64,000 bases of DNA from Telluria beijingensis (lineage in GTDB: Bacteria; Pseudomonadota; Gammaproteobacteria; Burkholderiales; Burkholderiaceae_D), in contig NZ_CP132480.1 of NCBI RefSeq assembly GCF_030770395.1, forward strand, positions 3,915,759 to 3,979,758, read 5' to 3'. The notes below the pieces were generated by a model. The model had not been told where the DNA came from, searched no databases, and saw nothing but the letters and a program-made list of their open reading frames with translations. Numbering within the stretch: position 1 is the stretch's first letter; each line of letters opens with the position of its first letter. Positions 42,695 through 51,561 of the stretch are shown here, in pieces. The translations under genes and the position numbers were made by a program.

Positions 42695-43444
42695 ATGGAA
42701 GACATCCGACCCGCCGTAATCCTCGTCCACGGCGCGACCCTGAACGGGCGCTCGTGGGACCCGGTCAGGCGCCGGCTCGAGCCGCGGCTACGCGTGCTGG
42801 CGCCCGACCTGCCGGGCCACGGCGCGCGCCGCGGCGAGCCGTTCACCCTGCAGGGCGGCGTCGACACGGTGGTGGCCTGCGCCCGCGCGCTGGGCAACGC
42901 ACCGTTCATCCTTGCCGGCGACTCGCTCGGCAGCTATACCGCGCAGGCCGCGGCGGCGTCCCTGCCGCAAGACCGGCTCAAGGGCCTGGTGCTCGGCGGC
43001 GCCAGCCACGAATTCATCGGCTGGCCGGTGCTGCCCTACATGGCCAAGTCGCTCCTGTTTCGCACCATGCTGGCGCTGCGCGACGAGGACGTGCTGGTGC
43101 GTGACAAGATGCCGGCCACGCTGCGCGACTGCGGCATGAACGAGGCCGACGTGGCGGCCACGATGGAGGCCGGCGTCAGCCTGAAGGTGTTCGCGCAGGC
43201 GGTGCGCGCGCTGCACGGGGTCGACTTCAAGTCGATGCTGGCCGCGATCGCGCAGCCGACCCTGTTCATCAACGGCGACCAGGATCGTAATCACGTGCGC
43301 GGCGAAGCGCGCTATGTCGCGGCGGCGCGCCAGGCGCGCGTGCTGCGCTTCGCCGGCAGCGAGCATGGCGTGAGCCTGCGCCGCGCCGCCGACTATGCGG
43401 CGGCGGTCGACGACTTCGCGCGTCAAGTGCTCCCGCTTTCCTAG
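42695..43444 (+). CDS. Alpha/beta hydrolase
   Basis: A serine hydrolase of 249 residues. VILVHGATLNGRSWDPV has the oxyanion HG, AGDSLGSYTAQAAA the nucleophile Ser near residue 81, NGDQDRNHV the Asp and GSEHGVSL the His. It resembles small esterases of the plant methyl-esterase/HNL type. GGAG six bases before ATG 42695 decides against the ATG at 42662. It ends overlapping the convergent polyol dehydrogenase gene by 4 bases. Confidence 0.9.
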   Translation: MEDIRPAVILVHGATLNGRSWDPVRRRLEPRLRVLAPDLPGHGARRGEPFTLQGGVDTVVACARALGNAPFILAGDSLGSYTAQAAAASLPQDRLKGLVLGGASHEFIGWPVLPYMAKSLLFRTMLALRDEDVLVRDKMPATLRDCGMNEADVAATMEAGVSLKVFAQAVRALHGVDFKSMLAAIAQPTLFINGDQDRNHVRGEARYVAAARQARVLRFAGSEHGVSLRRAADYAAAVDDFARQVLPLS

Positions 43445-44766
43445 CCATCCGCCAGACCCAGGGCCGCCAGCCGCGGGCGCGCCGAACGCAGCGCCGCCAG
43501 CAGGCGCCGATCGTGCGCCAGCTCGCCCCACAGCGCCGCCTCGGCCGCGAAGGCGGCCAGCGGGTCGGGGGCTTCGCAGACGCGCCGCACCAGCGCCGGA
43601 TCGAGTTCGCGGTCCTGGTAGTCGAGCGCCTCGCCGCCGGCGTGCCAGCGGCGCAGGAAGTGCAGGTACAGCAGCGGCAGCGGCGCCACGTCGTCGAGCG
43701 GCAGCGCGCGCGCCAGGCGCTCGCGGACGGTCGGCACGATGAACTGCGCCAGCTTGGCCGAGCTGTCGGCCAGCACCCGCTCGACGGTGTCGGCGATGGC
43801 GTCGCTGGCGAAGCGCGCCAGCACCGCATCGCGGTAGGCTTCCAGGTCGACCGGGCTCGGATGCAGGCAGTCGAACACGGCGCCGGTAACGTAGGCATGC
43901 GCCAGTGCCCGGATTCGTTCGTCGCGCACGCTGTCGTGGATGTACGTGTGACCAGCCAGCGCGCCGGCCCAGGCGAAGCAGCTGTGGCTCGCGTTCAGGA
44001 TGCGGATCTTGGCTTCCTCGTACGGCACGACCGATGCCACCATGTGCGCGCCCACATCTTCCCAGACCGGGCGGCCATGGCGGAAGTCGTCCTCGATCAC
44101 CCAGTCGCGCCACGCTTCGCAGCCGACGGCGGCCGGATCGTCGTATCCGGTCGCGGCCAGCACCCGCGCGCGCAGCGCCGGCGTGGGGCGCGGCGTGATG
44201 CGGTCGACCATCGAGTTCGGGAAGCTCGCGTGAACGCGCATCCAGTCCAGCGTGGCGCTGTCGCCGGCGAGCGCCAGGAACTGTTCCAGGCCGGCGCGCA
44301 CGCGCTCGCCGTTATGCCGCAGGTTGTCGCAGCAGAGCAGGGTGAGTGGCCCTGCGCCGCCGGCGCGACGGGCACGCAAGATGGCGGTGAGCACGCCGTA
44401 GATGGTGGCGCCGGCCAGGTAGCCCGCTTCGGTGACCGTGAACGACACGATCCGGGTCGCGTCGGCGCTGCCCACGGCGATCACCCGGGCCAGCCCCGGC
44501 TCCCATGCGATCACGTCCGAGATGGCGCGGATGGTACGGTAAGCGCGGCTGCCGTCGGGCGCCACGGTTTCGAGGGTGTAGGCGCAGCCTTGCGCGCGCA
44601 GCACCGCGCCGGGGTCGAGCGGATCGGGGCGGATATTGGCGGCCACGATCGTCCAGCCGACGTGCCGGCCGGCGCGCTCGTGCAGGTCCTGCAGAAAGTC
44701 GGCCTGGTGGGCGCGGTGAAAGGCGCCCAGGCCGAGATGAAGGATGATGTTCGGGTATGTTTCCAT
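43441..44766 (-). CDS. Long-chain polyol/uronate dehydrogenase (mannitol dehydrogenase family)
   Basis: An NAD(P)-dependent dehydrogenase of 441 residues. HLGLGAFHRAHQADFLQDL at the N-terminus is the dinucleotide-binding signature of the mannitol/fructuronate/arabinitol dehydrogenase family; CCDNLRHNG near residue 145, FPNSMVDRITP and KIRILNASHSCFAWAG near 255 contain the catalytic Lys and conserved blocks. D-arabinitol, mannitol or fructuronate are possible substrates and cannot be told apart by eye. A 17-bp operator-like site starts 2 bases upstream of its start codon. Confidence 0.9.
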   Translation of the reverse strand: METYPNIILHLGLGAFHRAHQADFLQDLHERAGRHVGWTIVAANIRPDPLDPGAVLRAQGCAYTLETVAPDGSRAYRTIRAISDVIAWEPGLARVIAVGSADATRIVSFTVTEAGYLAGATIYGVLTAILRARRAGGAGPLTLLCCDNLRHNGERVRAGLEQFLALAGDSATLDWMRVHASFPNSMVDRITPRPTPALRARVLAATGYDDPAAVGCEAWRDWVIEDDFRHGRPVWEDVGAHMVASVVPYEEAKIRILNASHSCFAWAGALAGHTYIHDSVRDERIRALAHAYVTGAVFDCLHPSPVDLEAYRDAVLARFASDAIADTVERVLADSSAKLAQFIVPTVRERLARALPLDDVAPLPLLYLHFLRRWHAGGEALDYQDRELDPALVRRVCEAPDPLAAFAAEAALWGELAHDRRLLAALRSARPRLAALGLADG

Positions 44767-44767
44767 G

Positions 44768-44784
44768 ATCCTGTTTGATAGGTT
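44768..44784. promoter_or_regulatory. Candidate operator at the polyol dehydrogenase start
   Basis: ATCCTGTTTGATAGGTT overlaps the ribosome-binding region of the minus-strand dehydrogenase gene and matches the 44833 site in 15 of 17 positions. A protein bound here would block transcription or initiation of that gene. Confidence 0.5.
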
Positions 44785-44832
44785 GTTGGGAAATTGCTTG
44801 AGAATTTGGCCGATATCTGCGAATCTACCATC

Positions 44833-44849
44833 AACCTGTATGATAGGTT
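44833..44849. promoter_or_regulatory. Candidate operator upstream of tetR
   Basis: AACCTGTATGATAGGTT is an imperfect palindrome (arms AACCT/AGGTT, with a matching inner T/A pair) 21 bases before the TetR start codon, so autoregulation is plausible. Related copies are at 42575-42600, 42650 and 44768. Confidence 0.55.
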
Positions 44850-44870
44850 AACCAAAACATGGAGGCAGAC

Positions 44871-45497
44871 GTGGCACTAGCCAGCAAATCGGAAACGACC
44901 CGCACAGCAATCATCGAGCATGCCCTCGGCGTTGCCAGCCATGATGGCCTGGAAGCGCTGACGCTCGGCACGCTGGCCGATTCCATGAAGATGAGTAAAA
45001 GCGGCGTGTTCAGCCGCGTCGGTTCGCGCGAAACCCTGCAACTGGCGGTGCTTGACAGGTATCGGCAGCGTTTCGAAGCCCAGGTCTTGCTGCCATCGCG
45101 GCTGGTGACCCCGGGCCTGCCGCGGCTGTGCCGCCTGTTCGACATGAGCCTGTTGCAGGTGGAGTCCGGACACTCGGCCGGCTGCTTCTATATCAGTTGC
45201 GCCGCCGAGTACGACGACCGTCCAGGCGCGGTGCGCCACGCGCTCACCGACAGCGTCGGCGCATGGCGCGACGCCTTCGAGCAGGGCGCGCGCGAGGCGG
45301 TCGCGCTGCGGCACCTGGCGGGCGATACCGATCCGGGCCAACTGGTGTTCGAGATCTATGCGCTGCTGCTGGCGGCGCAGCACGATATGCGGCTGCTGGA
45401 AAGAAGCGGCTCGAGCGCGCGGGCGCGCACCGGCTTCGAGCGCCTTCTGGCGCGTTGCGGTCATCGTGCACAGGATGGCGGGGCGGACCATGCATGA
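44871..45497 (+). CDS. TetR family transcriptional regulator
   Basis: A regulator of 208 residues. The helix-turn-helix LEALTLGTLADSMKMSKSGVFSRVGSRETL is near residues 25-55, with the TetR-specific KSGVF turn; the C-terminal half is a helical ligand domain of the TetR_C_6-like type. The GTG at 44871 has GGAGG five bases upstream; ATG 44859 in the same frame has no ribosome site. The AACCTGTATGATAGGTT site directly upstream suggests autoregulation and control of the divergent dehydrogenase. It overlaps the esterase gene by 8 bases. Confidence 0.9.
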   Translation: MALASKSETTRTAIIEHALGVASHDGLEALTLGTLADSMKMSKSGVFSRVGSRETLQLAVLDRYRQRFEAQVLLPSRLVTPGLPRLCRLFDMSLLQVESGHSAGCFYISCAAEYDDRPGAVRHALTDSVGAWRDAFEQGAREAVALRHLAGDTDPGQLVFEIYALLLAAQHDMRLLERSGSSARARTGFERLLARCGHRAQDGGADHA

Positions 45498-46365
45498 ATC
45501 CCCGCTGGCGCAACGATTGCGCGCCCAGTTGCCGGGCATTCCCGCACACGACGTCGAGCGCTTCGCCGCGGCGCTGGGCGTCGCCGAACCCTACGTCGCG
45601 CCGCCGGTGCCCGACGGGGTCCCGGCCGGCACGCTGGCCGCGGCCCGGCATCGTTCCCGGGATGTCTATCCCGGCGTCGAGCGCGGCTATGCCCTGTACG
45701 TGCCGCAGCAGTACCGGGGCGACGCCGACGCGGCCCTGATGGTATTCCAGGATGGGCAGCGCTATCTCGGTCCAGAGGCCAATGCGGCGCGCGTGCTCGA
45801 CCTCCTGATCGCCCAGGGCGAGATGCCGGTGACGCTGGCCCTGTTCGTCGAACCTGGCGAGACGGGGCCCGGCCTGCCGGTCTATGGCGGCGACGACAAC
45901 CGCAGTATCGAGTACGATGCCCAGGGCGAGCACTATGTGCGCTTCCTGCTCGAGGAACTGCTGCCCGAGGCCCTGGCCGGCTACCGGGTGGCGACAAAGC
46001 CGGCGCTGCGCGCGATCGCCGGCATCAGCTCCGGCGGCCACTGCGCCTTCAATGCCGCCTGGGAGCGCCCGGACGTATTCGGCAAGGTGATGTCGCATTG
46101 CGGCAGCTTCGTCGACATCCGCGGCGGCGACGCCTGGCCCGGCCGGATCCGGCGCGAAGCAGCCAGGCCCTTGCGCGTCTTCCTCCAGAGTGGCGCGCAC
46201 GATCTCGATATCCTGTATGGCAACTGGCTGCTCGCCAACCGCGCGATGGCGGCGGCGCTGGCCTACCGTGGCTACGATGCCATGCTGGAAGTGGGCGAGG
46301 GCGGCCACTCGTTAAGGCATGGCGGCGCGCTGCTGGCCGACAGCCTGCGCTGGCTGTGGCGCTAG
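45490..46365 (+). CDS. Enterochelin-esterase-like alpha/beta hydrolase
   Basis: A hydrolase of 291 residues of the putative esterase (Esterase D/Fes-like) type. MVFQDGQRYL near residue 85, GISSGGHCAFNAAWERPDVFGK with nucleophile Ser near 180, and EGGHSLRHGG with the His near 275 are the family marks. No signal peptide is seen. It is translationally coupled to the TetR gene and may act on an ester or lactone in the same pathway. Confidence 0.87.
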   Translation: MHESPLAQRLRAQLPGIPAHDVERFAAALGVAEPYVAPPVPDGVPAGTLAAARHRSRDVYPGVERGYALYVPQQYRGDADAALMVFQDGQRYLGPEANAARVLDLLIAQGEMPVTLALFVEPGETGPGLPVYGGDDNRSIEYDAQGEHYVRFLLEELLPEALAGYRVATKPALRAIAGISSGGHCAFNAAWERPDVFGKVMSHCGSFVDIRGGDAWPGRIRREAARPLRVFLQSGAHDLDILYGNWLLANRAMAAALAYRGYDAMLEVGEGGHSLRHGGALLADSLRWLWR

Positions 46366-46530
46366 TCCAGGCGCGGTGCTCGCGGCGCCGGCCATCGGCT
46401 GGCATTGCTCGGCGCGCAATGATGAATTGCGGGCGGTGCGGGTTCACGCCGCACGTACGATCGATGACAATGGACCTCGACCGCCGGCCGCCGGGCCGCC
46501 GCTCTTCCACCCCCACCAGAGAGGTCCACC

Positions 46531-47010
46531 ATGTCAAGCCCCGCCGAAGTGCGCCCGCCGCTGCCGCCGTTCACCCGTGAATCCGCGATCGAGAAAGTCC
46601 GCCTGGCCGAAGACGGCTGGAATACGCGCGACGCCGCCCGGGTGTCGCTGGCCTACAGCCTCGAAACCCGCTGGCGCAACCGCGCCGAATTCGCCAATGG
46701 CCGCGACGAGGCGCGCGCCTTCCTCGAACGCAAATGGAACAAGGAGCTCGAATACCGCCTGATCAAGGAGCTGTGGGCCTTCACCGACAACCGCATCGCG
46801 GTGCGCTACGCCTACGAGAGCCGCGACGATTCCGGTAACTGGTACCGCTCGTATGGCAACGAAAACTGGGAGTTCGGCCCGGATGGCCTGATGGTCAATC
46901 GCTACGCCTGCATCAACGACATGCCGATCAAGGAAGAAGAGCGCAAGTTCCGCTGGCCGCTGGGACGCCGTCCGGACGACCATCCAGGGCTGTCCGACCT
47001 GGGGCTTTGA
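46531..47010 (+). CDS. DUF1348 family, NTF2-like protein
   Basis: A protein of 159 residues. [23 protein letters not shown] near the start and [20 protein letters not shown] near the end are the highly conserved blocks of DUF1348, a SnoaL-related family of unknown function. GAGAGG precedes the ATG. The 165-base gap upstream shows no gene. No link to its neighbours is evident. Confidence 0.9.
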   Translation: MSSPAEVRPPLPPFTRESAIEKVRLAEDGWNTRDAARVSLAYSLETRWRNRAEFANGRDEARAFLERKWNKELEYRLIKELWAFTDNRIAVRYAYESRDDSGNWYRSYGNENWEFGPDGLMVNRYACINDMPIKEEERKFRWPLGRRPDDHPGLSDLGL

Positions 47011-47181
47011 TCCGCCCGCACCGCGCCTGACCGTCCCGCTCTCCATGCCGACGCCAGCGTTGCTTTTGGCGAAACAATGAATTTCAGCCGGTATCTATTC
47101 ACTAAATAGTCTGTATTTACGATAATGATGGTGCGCGCCATTCCGGCCAGGGGGCCGGGGCGCCTGCACGATCGGTGAACA

Positions 47182-47526
47182 ATGATTGGACCTTTGACTG
47201 GAAGCGATTCCGGAACCTGTACGCTGTCGTTCGACCGCTTCGACATCGAACTCCGCACGCGGCGCCTGAGCCGCGACGGCGCCGCGGTCCGGATCGGCGC
47301 CCGCGCCTTCGACATCCTGTGGCTGCTGGCCGAGGCGCCCGGACAGGTGCTCGAGCACCGCTACCTGATGGAGCGGGCCTGGGCCGGCCGCGTGGTCGGC
47401 GAGGCCAACCTGCGGGTACAGATCGCCGCCTTGCGTCGCGCGCTCGACACCGGCGGCGTGGAACGCTATATCCTGAACGTGCCCGGACGCGGCTACCTGC
47501 TGACCGCGCCGGTGGTGCGGCGCTGA
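47182..47526 (+). CDS. Stand-alone winged-helix DNA-binding protein (OmpR/CadC type)
   Basis: A protein of 114 residues consisting only of a Trans_reg_C winged helix: FDIELRTRRLSRDGAAVRIGARAFDILWLLAEAPGQVL and the wing RVQIAALRRALDT with VPGRGYLLTAPV at the end. No receiver domain and no membrane helix follow, because a stop closes the frame. It could be a short regulator or the preserved N-terminal part of a longer CadC/ATPase-type regulator. No remnant of a second domain is visible in the following 40 bases. Confidence 0.82.
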   Translation: MIGPLTGSDSGTCTLSFDRFDIELRTRRLSRDGAAVRIGARAFDILWLLAEAPGQVLEHRYLMERAWAGRVVGEANLRVQIAALRRALDTGGVERYILNVPGRGYLLTAPVVRR

Positions 47527-47569
47527 CGGCCGGCTGCGGCGGGCGCGCCTTCGTAGCATGCGCCGCCGT

Positions 47570-47962
47570 TCATGGCGTTCTCCTGCTGTCCCGATAAATC
47601 TCCGCATCCGCCGCGACCAGCCCGGTCACCTGGTCGATATCGGACGGCCGGAACCCGGCGTCGTGCATGCGCCGCAGCGCCTCCAGCGGCGGCGCGCCCG
47701 GATGCGCCAGCAGGGCCGCCACGTAGGCCAGGCAGGCGCTGGCCTTGGCGTCGTGGCTGTCGCCCGCCTCACTGGCCATCATCTCGGCGCCGTTCATGCC
47801 GGCCGCGCGCCCGCGCTCGCGCAGGGCCAGGATCTTCAGTGTGGTGGCGCCGGGACCGGCGCGGCGGCGCGCCAGGAACAGGTCGATGCGAATCCGGGTG
47901 CGCGGATCAAGTCCGGTGTCGCCGGCGGCGCCGGGAACGCCGGCCGATTCATGCAGGTCCAT
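47570..47962 (-). CDS. Carboxymuconolactone decarboxylase/AhpD-like protein (partial similarity)
   Basis: A protein of 130 residues. The C-terminal 75 residues follow the CMD-fold pattern seen in peroxidase-related proteins: a helix with AAGMNGAEMMASEAGDSHD, DAKASACLAYVAALLAH, LEALRRMHDAGFRPSDIDQV and a last helix TGLVAADAEIY. The CxxC redox pair of AhpD is absent (one Cys only). The N-terminal third is Arg-rich without known motif. It is divergent from the LysR gene, and probably regulated by it. Confidence 0.7.
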   Translation of the reverse strand: MDLHESAGVPGAAGDTGLDPRTRIRIDLFLARRRAGPGATTLKILALRERGRAAGMNGAEMMASEAGDSHDAKASACLAYVAALLAHPGAPPLEALRRMHDAGFRPSDIDQVTGLVAADAEIYRDSRRTP

Positions 47963-48001
47963 GGTGATTATCGCGTCCGATGATTGCTGATGCCGCCATT
48001 C

Positions 48002-48056
48002 TGCGAAATAATGACCGCCATTGGAATCGGCGTGCAGCGCAAGTCAATATTTCGCA
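48002..48056. promoter_or_regulatory. TGCGAAATA inverted repeat between CMD-like gene and lysR
   Basis: TGCGAAATA (48002-48010) and TATTTCGCA (48048-48056) are perfect 9-base inverse copies 37 bases apart, in the divergent intergenic region. The second touches the ribosome-binding site of the LysR gene. The pair is a good candidate for LysR recognition and activation sites. Confidence 0.45.
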
Positions 48057-48067
48057 AGGAGAAACGC

Positions 48068-48967
48068 GTGGACCAGCTCCATCTGATGAATGTCTTCGTG
48101 GCGGTCGGCGAAGAAGAAGGCTTCGCGGCGGCGGCCCGGCGCCTCGACCTGTCGCCGGCCGCCGTCACGCGGGCCATCGCCGGCCTTGAGGAAAAGCTGG
48201 GCGTCAAGCTGCTGCTGCGTACGACGCGCAATGTGCGCCTGACCGAAGCGGGACGCCGCTATCTCGACGACACGCGCGCCATCCTGGCCAGCATCGTCGA
48301 AGCCGACGAGGCGGCGGCCGGCGTCAACGCGGCGCCCAAGGGCAACCTGTCGGTGACGGCCTCGGTCCTGTTCGGCAAGGCCTTCGTCATGCCCTGCATC
48401 GTGCAATTCCTGAACGAGTACCCCGAAGTCGAGGTGTCGGCGCTGTTCCTGGACCGGATCGTGAACCTGGTCGACGAAGGCATCGACGTCGCCGTGCGCA
48501 TTGGCCACCTGCCGGATTCGAGCCTGAAGGCCCTGCGCGTGGGCCAGGTGCGGCGCGTGCTGTGCGCCTCGCCCGAGTATCTCGCCAAACATCCCTTGCC
48601 GCAGCATCCGTCCGACCTGCTGCGCCACACGATCATCGCCGCCACCGGCATCTCGCCGCGGGTCGAATGGAAGTTCGGCGCGGTCGACGATCCGACCATG
48701 GTGCGACTGCGCCCGCGCCTGACCGTGACCAGCAACGACGCCGCCATCGAAGCCGCCTGCGCGGGGCTGGGCATCTGCCGCCTGCTGTCCTACCAGATCG
48801 CCGACGAGCTGACCGCCGGCCGCCTGAAGATCGTCCTGTCCGAGTACGAAGAGGCGCCATGGCCGGTGCACCTGGTGCACCGCGAGAGCAAATTCGGCTC
48901 GTCGAAGGTGCGCAATTTCATCGACCTGCTGGCCGACCACCTGCGCGCCAATCCGCACCTGAACTGA
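48068..48967 (+). CDS. LysR family transcriptional regulator
   Basis: A regulator of 299 residues. The helix-turn-helix is at residues 8-35 (FAAAARRLDLSPAAVTRAIAGLEEKLGVKLL), followed by the effector-binding domain. The GTG at 48068 has AAGGAG at ideal spacing; an upstream ATG at 47984 in the same frame is not needed. It belongs to the DsdA/AaeR-like CrgA group by appearance. Divergent from the CMD-like gene; an MFS gene follows 93 bases later. Confidence 0.93.
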   Translation: MDQLHLMNVFVAVGEEEGFAAAARRLDLSPAAVTRAIAGLEEKLGVKLLLRTTRNVRLTEAGRRYLDDTRAILASIVEADEAAAGVNAAPKGNLSVTASVLFGKAFVMPCIVQFLNEYPEVEVSALFLDRIVNLVDEGIDVAVRIGHLPDSSLKALRVGQVRRVLCASPEYLAKHPLPQHPSDLLRHTIIAATGISPRVEWKFGAVDDPTMVRLRPRLTVTSNDAAIEAACAGLGICRLLSYQIADELTAGRLKIVLSEYEEAPWPVHLVHRESKFGSSKVRNFIDLLADHLRANPHLN

Positions 48968-49060
48968 TCCGGCTTTCCTGCGCGCGTATGCGAAGCGCCC
49001 GCAAGTCTCCGGTTCAGCCGATAATGTCGGGCTTGACCCATCGAACGACTCGGAGACACC

Positions 49061-50395
49061 ATGAGCGACACCGCCAGCCGCCCCGGCCCGTCCACGGCCG
49101 CGAACGGCCCGGCCCTGCTGGAAGAGGCCTACCGCAAGACCACCTGGCGCCTGATCCCCTTCATCTTCGTCTGCTACCTGTTCAATTACCTGGACCGGGT
49201 CAACGTCGGCTTCGCCAAGCTCGAGATGCTCGATGCCCTGCAGTTCAGCGAGACCATCTACGGCCTGGGCGCCGGCATCTTCTTCATCGGCTACGTCACC
49301 TTCGGGGTGCCGAGCAATCTTATACTGCAGCGGCTGGGGGCGCGGCGCTGGATCGCGGTCATGATGATGGCCTGGGGTTCGCTGTCGGCCTGCATGCTGT
49401 TCGTGACCACGCCAACGGAATTCTATGTGCTGCGCTTCCTGACCGGCGTGGCCGAAGCCGGCTTCTTCCCCGGCATGGTGCTGTACTTCACCCGCTGGTA
49501 CCCATCGCAGCGGCGCGGCCAGGTGATGGCGCTGTTCATGGCGGCGATCCCCGTCTCGGGCCTGCTCGGCGGCCCGCTGTCGGGCTGGATGCTCAGCCAC
49601 TTCGGCCACGGCCAGGGTGGCATGGATGGCTGGCAGTGGCTGTTCCTGCTGCAAGGCCTGCCGACCGTGTTCCTGGGCCTGGCCGCCATCTTCTACCTGA
49701 CCGACGACGTGGCGCAGGCGCGCTGGCTGGGCGCCGACGAAAAGGCCGCCGTGCAGGATGCCCTGGCGCGCGACGAGCGCGAGCGCCCGGCCGGGGCCCA
49801 GGCCGCGCAGCCGCTGCGCGCGCTGCTGCTCGACCGCCATGTCTGGATGCTCGGCTTCATTTACTTCAGCATCAAGATGGGGGCGTATGCGATCAACTTC
49901 TGGCTGCCGTCGATCATCCAGGCGCTTGGCTTCGAGGACCCCGGCACGGTCGGCTGGCTGAGCGCCATTCCCTACCTGTTCGCCTGCGTGTTCATGGTGC
50001 TGGTCGGCCGTTCGGCCGACCGCCGGCGCGAGCGCCGCTGGCACCTGTCGGCGCCGCTGTTGATGGCGCTGGCGGGCCTGCTGATGGCCGCGAATTTCTC
50101 GAACGACGTCGTGATCGTGATGGTGGGCTTGAGCCTGGCCACGATGGGCGCGCTGGCCGGCCTGCCGATGTTCTGGCCGCTGCCGGCGGCGTTCCTGAGC
50201 ACCGCGGCGGCGGCCGGCGGCCTGGCCCTGATCAATTCACTGGGGCAGGTGGCCGGCTTCGTCAGCCCCTTCCTGGTCGGCTGGATCAAGGACGCCACAG
50301 GCAGCACCGACGCCGCGCTGTACATCCTGTCGAGCGTGCTGTTCGTCGGCGCCATGCTGGTGCTGGCGGTGCCGGCGCGGCTGGTCAATCGCTGA
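49061..50395 (+). CDS. MFS transporter, anion:cation symporter type (copy 1)
   Basis: An inner-membrane carrier of 444 residues, twelve helices. NYLDRVNVGFAKLEML near residue 40 and GVAEAGFFPGMVLYFTRWYP near 125 are typical of the ACS family (hexuronate, glucarate, phthalate and tartrate carriers). It is a close paralog of the protein at 51738. It converges with and overlaps the CdaR-type regulator gene by 11 bases. With CdaR and glycerate kinase next to it, sugar diacids or glycerate are likely substrates. Confidence 0.93.
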   Translation: MSDTASRPGPSTAANGPALLEEAYRKTTWRLIPFIFVCYLFNYLDRVNVGFAKLEMLDALQFSETIYGLGAGIFFIGYVTFGVPSNLILQRLGARRWIAVMMMAWGSLSACMLFVTTPTEFYVLRFLTGVAEAGFFPGMVLYFTRWYPSQRRGQVMALFMAAIPVSGLLGGPLSGWMLSHFGHGQGGMDGWQWLFLLQGLPTVFLGLAAIFYLTDDVAQARWLGADEKAAVQDALARDERERPAGAQAAQPLRALLLDRHVWMLGFIYFSIKMGAYAINFWLPSIIQALGFEDPGTVGWLSAIPYLFACVFMVLVGRSADRRRERRWHLSAPLLMALAGLLMAANFSNDVVIVMVGLSLATMGALAGLPMFWPLPAAFLSTAAAAGGLALINSLGQVAGFVSPFLVGWIKDATGSTDAALYILSSVLFVGAMLVLAVPARLVNR

Positions 50396-51530
50396 GCAGC
50401 GCCGACACGTACAGCATCAGCTTGTCCTCGCTGCGCCCCAGGTCGAGTCCCGTCAGCTCGCCGATCCGGCGCAGGCGGTAGTCGAGCGTGTTGCGGTGGA
50501 TGCCGAGCGCGGCGGCGGTGGCGGCCGCGTTCTCATTGTGCGCGAACCAGGTGTCGAGCGTGGCGCGCAGCATGGCGCGGCTCCTGTCCTGCGTCAGGCG
50601 CGCCAACGGCATGCGCAGCTGGAGCGCCTGCCAGCCGCTGTCCAGGCCCGACAGCAGCACCGGCAGCGCCAGGTCGTAGTAGCTGAATACCTGCGCGCGC
50701 GGATGGCGCAAGCGCCCCAGCCGGCCGGCAGTGCGCGCGCTCTGGTAAGAGACGGTGGCGCCTTCGAGGCCGGGCAGGGCGATGCCCATCGCGAGCGTGA
50801 AAGGCAGTTCGCATTCCTCGCGCAGCAACTGGATCAGCGCTTCCAGGCGCCGCTGCGGCGTCGTCTCGAAGCCCTTGCGGCCCGCTTCCCATGCGTCGAG
50901 CAGCACCATTTCGGACGGGCCGACGGTGGCCGTCAAGGCATCCTCGCGCCGCGCCAGCAAGCGTGTCTGCAGGCGCTGGATGTCGTGCAGGGCGCTCGCG
51001 GCGCCGTTCGGATCGGGCTGCAGCTCGAGCAGGAATACCAGTTGCATGCGCTCCAGGTCCAGTCCCAGACGCCGCGCCCAGCCCTCGAGTTCGGGCCGCT
51101 GCGATGCGTCGCCCCGGATCAGGTTCAGCACGAAGGCTTCGCGGTAGCGCGCGTTGTCCTGCAATTCGGCGGCCAGCGCCGCCTGCTCCAGGATCATCTC
51201 GGCCGTCAGGCGCACCAGTTCGCCGAACTGGCGCACCTCGTCCGGCGCGCCGCTCAGGCCCACCACGCCGCACACCTGGCCGCCCACGCACAGGGGCAGG
51301 TTGGTGCCCGGCTGGGCGCCATGCAGCTTGCGCGCGGCGGCCGCGTCGATCTCGACCGCCAGCTTCTTGGCCAGCGCCAGCAGGGCGCCCGCGTGCAGCT
51401 CGCCGACCCGTTCGGGATTGCCGCTGGCGAGGATCACGCCATGCGCATCCATCACATTGACGTTGAACGGAATGATGCGCATGGTGCGGGTGACGATGTC
51501 CTGCGCGAGGCGGCTGTCGAGGATCTGCAT
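50385..51530 (-). CDS. CdaR-type sugar diacid regulator
   Basis: A regulator of 381 residues. The N-terminal sugar-diacid recognition domain begins LDSRLAQDIVTRTMRIIPFNVNVMDAHGVILASG; a degenerate GGDEF-like middle part and the C-terminal PucR-type helix-turn-helix (TAAALGIHRNTLDYRLRRIGELTGLDL) follow. CdaR activates galactarate/glucarate/glycerate genes. The ATG at 51530 has no ribosome site but fits the family; the frame continues upstream only as antisense of the second MFS gene. It separates two MFS paralogs. Confidence 0.93.
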   Translation of the reverse strand: MQILDSRLAQDIVTRTMRIIPFNVNVMDAHGVILASGNPERVGELHAGALLALAKKLAVEIDAAAARKLHGAQPGTNLPLCVGGQVCGVVGLSGAPDEVRQFGELVRLTAEMILEQAALAAELQDNARYREAFVLNLIRGDASQRPELEGWARRLGLDLERMQLVFLLELQPDPNGAASALHDIQRLQTRLLARREDALTATVGPSEMVLLDAWEAGRKGFETTPQRRLEALIQLLREECELPFTLAMGIALPGLEGATVSYQSARTAGRLGRLRHPRAQVFSYYDLALPVLLSGLDSGWQALQLRMPLARLTQDRSRAMLRATLDTWFAHNENAAATAAALGIHRNTLDYRLRRIGELTGLDLGRSEDKLMLYVSALLSD

Positions 51531-51561
51531 GGGAAGGTAAATGTTGGGTGGCCTTGTGATT

